From: Blastocatellia bacterium
Lineage (GTDB): Bacteria; Acidobacteriota; Blastocatellia; UBA7656; JADIYM01
Direction: 5' to 3'
DNA length: 64,000 nt
Assembly: GCA_016705245.1 (NCBI GenBank)
Contig: JADIYM010000023.1
Location: 1-64,000, forward strand
Below the pieces are notes generated by a model that saw only the letters and a list, made by a program, of their open reading frames with translations, had not been told where the DNA came from and did not search any database. Of the stretch, positions 59,106 through 64,000 are shown piece by piece (within the stretch, counting starts at the first letter, position 1; the number at the start of each line of letters is the position of its first letter). Both the position numbers and the translations under genes were made by a program.

Positions 59106-59159
59106 AGCTTCACCTCCTCGATAATCCGGCCAACGCCCCGCAGCGTCGACCTGCCCCGC

Positions 59160-61142
59160 TTACGCGGGCGTGGGTACCTCGGCCGATTGCGCCTCTGAAG
59201 GCTCGGCCTCTCGCGAAAGTCCATCGCGTGAACGCGTGCGCGCCAGATCCAGCGCGCGCTCCGCGAACACGTTTACCGGCATCGAGCCGATGTCGCCATT
59301 CTTGCGATCGCGAACCGCGACCAACCGCTCCTCTACCTCACGATCGCCGACCACGAGCATGAACGGGATCTTCTTCATCTGCGCGTCACGGATCTTGGAC
59401 TTCATCGTTTCGCTGCGCAGGTCCGACTCGACTCGAAGGCCCGCGGCGCGAAGTTCCGCCGTCACCGAGTTCGCATAGTCGTTGTGCCGGTCCGAGATCG
59501 GAAGCACCCTGGCCTGCACTGGCGTGAGCCACACCGGGAAGTGCCCGGCGAAGTGCTCGATGAGCACGCCCATGAATCGCTCGAAGGATCCGTAGATCGC
59601 GCGGTGGATCATGATCGGCCGGTGCGGCCGGTTGTCCTCGCCGATATACTCGAGGTCGAAGCGATTCGGCAGATTGAAGTCGAGCTGGATAGTGCTGAGC
59701 TGCCACATTCGACCAATCGCGTCGACGACCTTCAAGTCGATCTTCGGACCGTAGAACGCGGCCTCGCCTTCCATCCGCTTGTACACGACGCCGTTCTTGT
59801 CGAGCGCAGCGGCGAGCGCAGCCTCGGCCTGGTCCCAGACGGCCGGGTCGCCAAGGTACTTCTCGAGATCGTTCGGGTCACGCAGCGAAAGCTCGACGTG
59901 CACCTGATCGAATCCGTACACGGCGAGCATCTGGCCCGCGAGGTTCCAGACGGCGTCCATCTCCTCTTCGAGCTGGTCAGCCCGGATGAAGAGATGCGCA
60001 TCGTCCTGCGTAAATCCGCGGACGCGGAGCAACCCGTGCTGCACTCCCGAACGCTCGTAACGGTACACCGTCCCCATCTCGGCGATCCGCAGCGGCAAGT
60101 CTCGATACGAGCGCTGCGACGTGCGGTACACCTCGACGTGGAACGGGCAGTTCATCGGACGCAGCTGATAGGCCGCGCCGTCCTCGCAGTCCATCTCCGG
60201 AAACATGTCGGAGCGGTAATGCTTCGTGTGTCCCGACTTCTCCCAGAGTGCCGACGAGCCGATCTGCGGCGTGTAGACATGCTGGTAACCGGCGTCGTAC
60301 TGCAGGTGATAGATGAAATCCTCCATCTGCCGCCGAATGAATGCGCCGTTCGGCAGCCAGAGCACGAGGTTCGGCCCGACGTTCTCGGAGAACGCAAAGA
60401 TCCCGAGCTCCGGTCCCAGCCGCCGGTGATCGCGCTTCTTCGCCTCCTCGCGCTGCTTGAGGAAGCGGTCCAGCTCGTCCTGTTCGAAGAACGCCGTGCC
60501 GTAGATGCGCTGCATCTGCTCGCGGTGCTCGTCACCGCGCCAGTAGGCGCCCGCGAGCGACAGAAGCTTGAAGGCCTTGATCTTGGACGTCAGCGGCAGA
60601 TGCGGTCCAAGGCAGAAGTCGATGAACTGGTCGCCGAGCCGGTAGGCCGAGACGACGTCGCCGCCCTTCTCCTCGATCAGCTCGCACTTCAGCTTGTCGT
60701 CGACTTCCTCGGCAAACAGCCTCAGCATCTCGGCCTTCGACATCTCGACACGCTCGTAGCGCAGGTTGCGCTTCACGAGCTCGCGCATCTTCTTCTCGAT
60801 GCTGTCGAGATCCTCTGGCGTGAACGGCCGATCCGGAAGGAAGTCATAGTAGAAGCCGTAGTTCGGATCCTCCATGAGCGCCGGTCCGACGCCGAGTTTC
60901 GTCCCAGGGAAATGCTCGAGAACCGCGGCAGCAAGCAGGTGCGCCGTCGAATGCCGATAGATCTCGAGTGCCTCGGGCGAATCCGTCGTAATGGCCTCGA
61001 CCGATGCGCCTTCGGGCGCGGACGACGTCAGGTCGACGAGTTGTCCATTGACGCGCGCAGCAAGTGCGCGCTTGGCAAGCTTCGGATCGACCGCCTTGAG
61101 GCGGTCCGCGGCTGACGACACGACGTTCTGTACTTCTTCCAT
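59160..61142 (-). CDS. thrS: Threonine-tRNA ligase
   Basis: A 660-residue class II synthetase. A short N-terminal TGS-like region is followed by the editing domain with HSTAHLLAAAV and FCLGPHLP. The catalytic core has MNCPFHVEVYRTSQRSYRDL (zinc Cys), GFTQDDAHLFI and MIHRAIYGSFERFMGVLIEH. The anticodon domain has VWLTPVQARVLPISDRHNDY. The ATG at 61142 (MEEVQNVVSSAADRL) is preferred; the upstream open frame lacks homology. A charged 25-residue tail ends AEVPTPA. It is followed by infC after 54 bases. I see no T-box leader. Confidence 0.95.
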   Translation of the reverse strand: MEEVQNVVSSAADRLKAVDPKLAKRALAARVNGQLVDLTSSAPEGASVEAITTDSPEALEIYRHSTAHLLAAAVLEHFPGTKLGVGPALMEDPNYGFYYDFLPDRPFTPEDLDSIEKKMRELVKRNLRYERVEMSKAEMLRLFAEEVDDKLKCELIEEKGGDVVSAYRLGDQFIDFCLGPHLPLTSKIKAFKLLSLAGAYWRGDEHREQMQRIYGTAFFEQDELDRFLKQREEAKKRDHRRLGPELGIFAFSENVGPNLVLWLPNGAFIRRQMEDFIYHLQYDAGYQHVYTPQIGSSALWEKSGHTKHYRSDMFPEMDCEDGAAYQLRPMNCPFHVEVYRTSQRSYRDLPLRIAEMGTVYRYERSGVQHGLLRVRGFTQDDAHLFIRADQLEEEMDAVWNLAGQMLAVYGFDQVHVELSLRDPNDLEKYLGDPAVWDQAEAALAAALDKNGVVYKRMEGEAAFYGPKIDLKVVDAIGRMWQLSTIQLDFNLPNRFDLEYIGEDNRPHRPIMIHRAIYGSFERFMGVLIEHFAGHFPVWLTPVQARVLPISDRHNDYANSVTAELRAAGLRVESDLRSETMKSKIRDAQMKKIPFMLVVGDREVEERLVAVRDRKNGDIGSMPVNVFAERALDLARTRSRDGLSREAEPSEAQSAEVPTPA

Positions 61143-61381
61143 GATGAACTCGCGAATGCACGTCGGCGCCGCCAGAATCGGTCGAATTGACCGGAACCGG
61201 CAGCGGTTACCAAAAGGATCTGACGTGACGTTCGTGCGGGACGAGGAGCCCCGCGAAAACTGCAACGATCGGATCTCACACCAGCGCCCCCGCGTCATCC
61301 GCCGCCCGCGCGCCCGTGAGAGGGCAAGACCGCGTGCTGGCGTCAGCGGGGAACTTCGGGAGCTGGCGCAAAATGGAGAAA

Positions 61382-61456
<75 letters not shown>

Positions 61457-61691
61457 ATACCAAAAATCACTGACAAAGAGCGAACCGGCAGAGTAGCAGC
61501 CGGCCGCTCGGGCTGTCAACACCGAGATCAGTAGGGCGATGACCGCAAGTCCATTCATTTCCCATGTTTACTTGCGGCCGTTCGAGGGTGTAGCATCGCG
61601 ACGCATCTGGTTTGATACCGACATTGCCCCCAATTGGCGCGGGAGCCTCTCGCGACACCCATTGGGACGCTACTTATCAAGGAGCTGGGAT

Positions 61692-62201
61692 ATGAAGCCG
61701 CGAATCACCGCACTCACTCTTCTTGCCGTCTGCCTGCTTTCCGCACCGGCTGCCCTGGCGCAGCGCGGCGTCGGAGACGCTGACTCTGGAACAATCGGGT
61801 ACATCCCGCACGGACTCGGGGCCGATATCGTCTCGCGGGCCTTCACAAATGCGGTGCTCCGGACCGGCGCAGGAGAAGTCGTCGGCAAGGTCAAGACCGC
61901 AACGGTCGTTACGACGACCAAGGTACTTCAGGCGCTTCGCGTCCAGGTAACGGGGCTGACGCCCAATGCCGAATACGCACTCGTCATCGACAGCACGCTC
62001 GTTGGAACAGCAACGGCCACTTCGGACGGCGCCCTCAAGATGAAGTTCGCTGACCCGTCGAACGGCCGGGTAGCGGCCCTGCCGGAGGCGGTCAAGCCGA
62101 TCGCGCTCGCGCAGCAGGTGCAGATCTACGAAGTGTCTTCGCAGCGCTTGATCGCATCGGGCCCGTTCGGAACAAACGGTGGCGGAGCTGGAGGCCGGTA
62201 A
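61692..62201 (+). CDS. Small exported protein of unknown function
   Basis: A 169-residue protein. The ATG at 61692 follows AAGGAGCTGGGA and begins a clear signal peptide (MKPRITALTLLAVCLLSAPA, cleaved after ALA). The mature part looks like an all-beta domain (AGEVVGKVKTATVVTTTKVL, then LRVQVTGLTPNAEYALVIDS) resembling a fibronectin- or CHRD-like fold, with a Gly-rich end (FGTNGGGAGGR). No catalytic motif. It stands alone between tRNA-Val and the PrsW-like gene, with its own terminator. Confidence 0.72.
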   Translation: MKPRITALTLLAVCLLSAPAALAQRGVGDADSGTIGYIPHGLGADIVSRAFTNAVLRTGAGEVVGKVKTATVVTTTKVLQALRVQVTGLTPNAEYALVIDSTLVGTATATSDGALKMKFADPSNGRVAALPEAVKPIALAQQVQIYEVSSQRLIASGPFGTNGGGAGGR

Positions 62202-62232
62202 GACGGTTTCCGCTCCGTTTGTTGCAGTCTAT

Positions 62233-62266
62233 CGAGGGCGCTCCGGGTATGTACCCGAAGCGCCCT
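62233..62266 (+). terminator. Probable intrinsic terminator
   Basis: GAGGGCGCTCCGGG and CCCGAAGCGCCCTC pair across TATGTA with one internal mismatch, 31 bases after the preceding stop. The following sequence (AGTTCGTTTCGG) is only moderately T-rich. It may also serve the convergent PrsW-like gene. Confidence 0.7.
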
Positions 62267-62386
62267 CAGTTCGTTTCGGTAGTAGTGACCGCACGAAACA
62301 GCTACGCGCAGGGATGCGGGAACACCCGATCGCCACGTCGCTCTGATTCGGTGGTGACCCGCTCGCGCCAGCAGGAAACCTCTTCG

Positions 62387-63670
62387 TCAAGCACCCATCT
62401 CGCCGCGCAGTCGCGCGATCTCCTGCCTCAGCACGGGTACCGCCCCAAGGCTTCGAGTCTGCGTGTTCACTTCGCTCGCCTTGAGCGTGTGGTACTTGGA
62501 GAGCGCGAGCTTCACGACGGTCTGCGAGAGTCCTTTTGCAGCACGGTAGCCGCCAAAGCCCCCGGACTTGAATCCTCGCACGTGGAATACGCTTCGGCGG
62601 AAGAGCGACGTGATCGAGTCGAACTCGTCCTGCGAGATCACGCCGAGAGCAACCTCGTCGACGAGGTGCGTTCTTATGATCCGGCGCTCGCGGTAGAGGC
62701 AGTACCCGACCGCCACCATGAATATGAGAAACGACGGAATCCAGACGACCGCGTATGCGCCGAAGAACAGCTCCGCCCCGCCACCGGCGCCCGCGAGCAC
62801 CGCGATGAGGTTCCACATTGCATGCAGGAACACGGCTACGCAGTAACCGATGACCGGCGCAGTCCAGGCGATCACGCCGCGTTTGCGCTCGCGCGCGAGA
62901 CCGACTCCGATGCCCGTCATCGACGTGAAGAGCGGGTGCGAAAACGGCGCGAGCAACCCGCGCAGCACCATGAGCACGACGCCTCCACCGAGGCCCGCCT
63001 CTCCTACCGCGCGACCGTAGTACAGGATGTTCTCCACCGTCGCGAAACCAAGCGCGATGACACAGCCATAAACGATGCCGTCAACCACTCCGTCAAAGTG
63101 CTTGCGCAGAACGAAGAGTACGACGAGGAGTCCGATACCCTTCATAGCCTCTTCGGCAATGGGAGCGGAGATAACCGCTCCGACGAAGTCGGCTACCTCG
63201 GCCGATCCTCCGGAGGCAGCTGCGGCAATCGCTGAAGCCGTATCGTTGACGAGCAACGAGCCGAAAATGGCGATAACGCCACCCCAGACAAATGCAGCCG
63301 CGAGCGCCCACATCGGCTCGGGGTCGTAGCGGTCAACGAGCCGGACGATCGTGAGATAGAAGACCGCCGGAACGAAGGCCATGATGCTTGCAATGATCAG
63401 GACCGGAAGCCCGAGCTCCGCAATGAATATCAACAGCAGCAGCCCGAAAACGCCGAACACGATCAGCCCGAAACAACCAAATCCAATGACCTGCAGGACG
63501 AACCCGGCACTCTGCTTCGCCTGCTGCGGTGGCGGAATGAACGGTGGCGGCGTCCCCATCATCCCCTGCTGCGGTGGGTAGCCGGGAGGATATCCCGGTG
63601 GCTGTGGCGGCTGTGGCGGCTGTGGCGGGCCCTGACCCCAGCCGGGAGGCGGCGTCCAGTTGTTCGACAT
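62387..63670 (-). CDS. PrsW-family intramembrane metalloprotease-like protein
   Basis: A 427-residue protein with about eight membrane helices. A Pro/Gly-rich cytoplasmic N-terminus (PPQPPQPPQPPGYPPGYPPQ) precedes the helices. Signature residues are present: PIAEEAMKGIG (Glu-Glu), ATVENILYYG, FSHPLFTSMTG and VFLHAMWN, as in PrsW and related CPBP-like proteases. In Bacillus, PrsW cuts the anti-sigma RsiW; the anti-sigma factor at 51069 is a speculative substrate. The ATG at 63670 starts the normal Pro-rich leader. The C-terminal cytoplasmic part ends VLRQEIARLRGEMGA. It is divergent from the right-edge gene. Confidence 0.87.
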   Translation of the reverse strand: MSNNWTPPPGWGQGPPQPPQPPQPPGYPPGYPPQQGMMGTPPPFIPPPQQAKQSAGFVLQVIGFGCFGLIVFGVFGLLLLIFIAELGLPVLIIASIMAFVPAVFYLTIVRLVDRYDPEPMWALAAAFVWGGVIAIFGSLLVNDTASAIAAAASGGSAEVADFVGAVISAPIAEEAMKGIGLLVVLFVLRKHFDGVVDGIVYGCVIALGFATVENILYYGRAVGEAGLGGGVVLMVLRGLLAPFSHPLFTSMTGIGVGLARERKRGVIAWTAPVIGYCVAVFLHAMWNLIAVLAGAGGGAELFFGAYAVVWIPSFLIFMVAVGYCLYRERRIIRTHLVDEVALGVISQDEFDSITSLFRRSVFHVRGFKSGGFGGYRAAKGLSQTVVKLALSKYHTLKASEVNTQTRSLGAVPVLRQEIARLRGEMGA

Positions 63671-63806
63671 TTGGTGTCCTCGGATGGTCGCGGCCGTCGC
63701 AGCGGAGCCGCTAAGATCTGACGCTGGCAACGTTCGGCGGCCACACAGGCACTAAACGTTAGAAGTTTCGTACCAGAACCGCGCCCTTTCGGGAAGGAGA
63801 AGTACC

Positions 63807-64000
63807 GTGCGTCTTGTAGTCCGTTCGACCGGGTCCCACATTCTCGCCGCAGCACTGCTGCTAGGCGTCGCGCTTCCTGCCGCTGCAGGTGCTCCGAAGA
63901 GTCCATATGACAAATACCGCAACGAGACATACTCGAACGACGGACTCATGAGCGAACAGGAGGAGATGCGCATAGGTGCGCAGGTCCACCAGCAGGTCCT
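63807..64000 (+). CDS. M48-family metalloprotease, N-terminal fragment cut by window end
   Basis: GTG at 63807 follows GGAAGGAG by about 7 bases. The first 64 codons give a signal peptide (MRLVVRSTGSHILAAALLLG, cleaved near PAAAGA), then YDKYRNETYSNDGLMSEQEE and MRIGAQVHQQVL. The acidic run before a G-x-x-x-H/Q helix is the usual start of exported M48 proteases of the BepA/LoiP type. The zinc motif HEXXH would lie beyond the edge, so the assignment is tentative. Confidence 0.65.
   Translation, partial: MRLVVRSTGSHILAAALLLGVALPAAAGAPKSPYDKYRNETYSNDGLMSEQEEMRIGAQVHQQV

Noticed and set aside
59484..61115. 543-codon open frame antisense to thrS
   Set aside because: Shadow frame with no recognisable motif.
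61141..61298. T-box leader or longer thrS N-terminus
   Set aside because: No T-box sequence is visible, and the extra residues lack homology to ThrS.

Overview
The window is about 64 kb of GC-rich bacterial chromosome, densely coded on both strands. It contains no phage, integrase, transposase or CRISPR array. Several features point to a Gram-negative, Acidobacteriota-like soil bacterium: a Ser/Thr kinase fused to a formylglycine-enzyme-like domain, paired DUF3857/transglutaminase proteins, a TonB-ExbB-ExbD-ExbD-TPR operon, and DUF11-rich exported proteins. This placement is inferred from gene content only.

Layout. 1-16 kb: a frameshifted exported protein cut by the left edge, an SDR, a kinase-MscS operon joined by an ATGA overlap, a DNA glycosylase, two tandem DUF3857 proteins, a frameshifted M20 amidohydrolase and an EEP-fold hydrolase. 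16-25.5 kb: an apparent potassium-homeostasis island. A c-di-AMP (ydaO/yuaA-type) riboswitch at about 16158-16292 precedes a large APC-superfamily transporter. The island continues with a Kef-type CPA2 antiporter carrying a TrkA-N-like domain, a small zinc ribbon, a NarL-type regulator, a histidine kinase with a KdpD-type DUF4118 membrane domain, and a second close paralogue of the transporter. 25.5-38 kb: membrane proteins, a 1911-residue exported multidomain protein, YraN, Der and a soluble GAF/PAS histidine kinase. 39-44 kb: tgt-yajC-secD-secF. 44-48 kb: the TonB/ExbBD/TPR operon behind a near-consensus promoter. 48-53.5 kb: the RSH (p)ppGpp enzyme, an ECF sigma/anti-sigma pair and Ppx/GppA. 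53.7-61.1 kb (minus strand): thrS-infC-rpmI-rplT-pheS-pheT-coiled coil-zapA. 61.4-64 kb: tRNA-Val, a small exported protein, a PrsW-like protease and the start of an M48 peptidase.

Intergenic DNA is unusually structured. Three palindromic repeat families recur between genes. One is a REP-like element with a GGTAGCG core (at least eleven units). The second is hairpins built from CGCAAAGG words. The third is hairpins built from ACACGGAG/CACAGAG words. Two REP units supply the last codons and the stop codon of two convergent genes, ppx and zapA, giving both proteins the tail DQNRER.

Points to examine first are: (1) the c-di-AMP riboswitch and potassium island, including the conserved unassigned C-terminal domain shared by both transporters; (2) the REP families and their effect on coding ends; (3) an apparent AUC start codon for infC; (4) lineage-type variants, namely PheT without its tRNA-binding OB domain, SecF with a large periplasmic insert, and a transglutaminase-like protein lacking catalytic Cys and His; and (5) three single-base frameshifts in two genes that may be sequencing errors.
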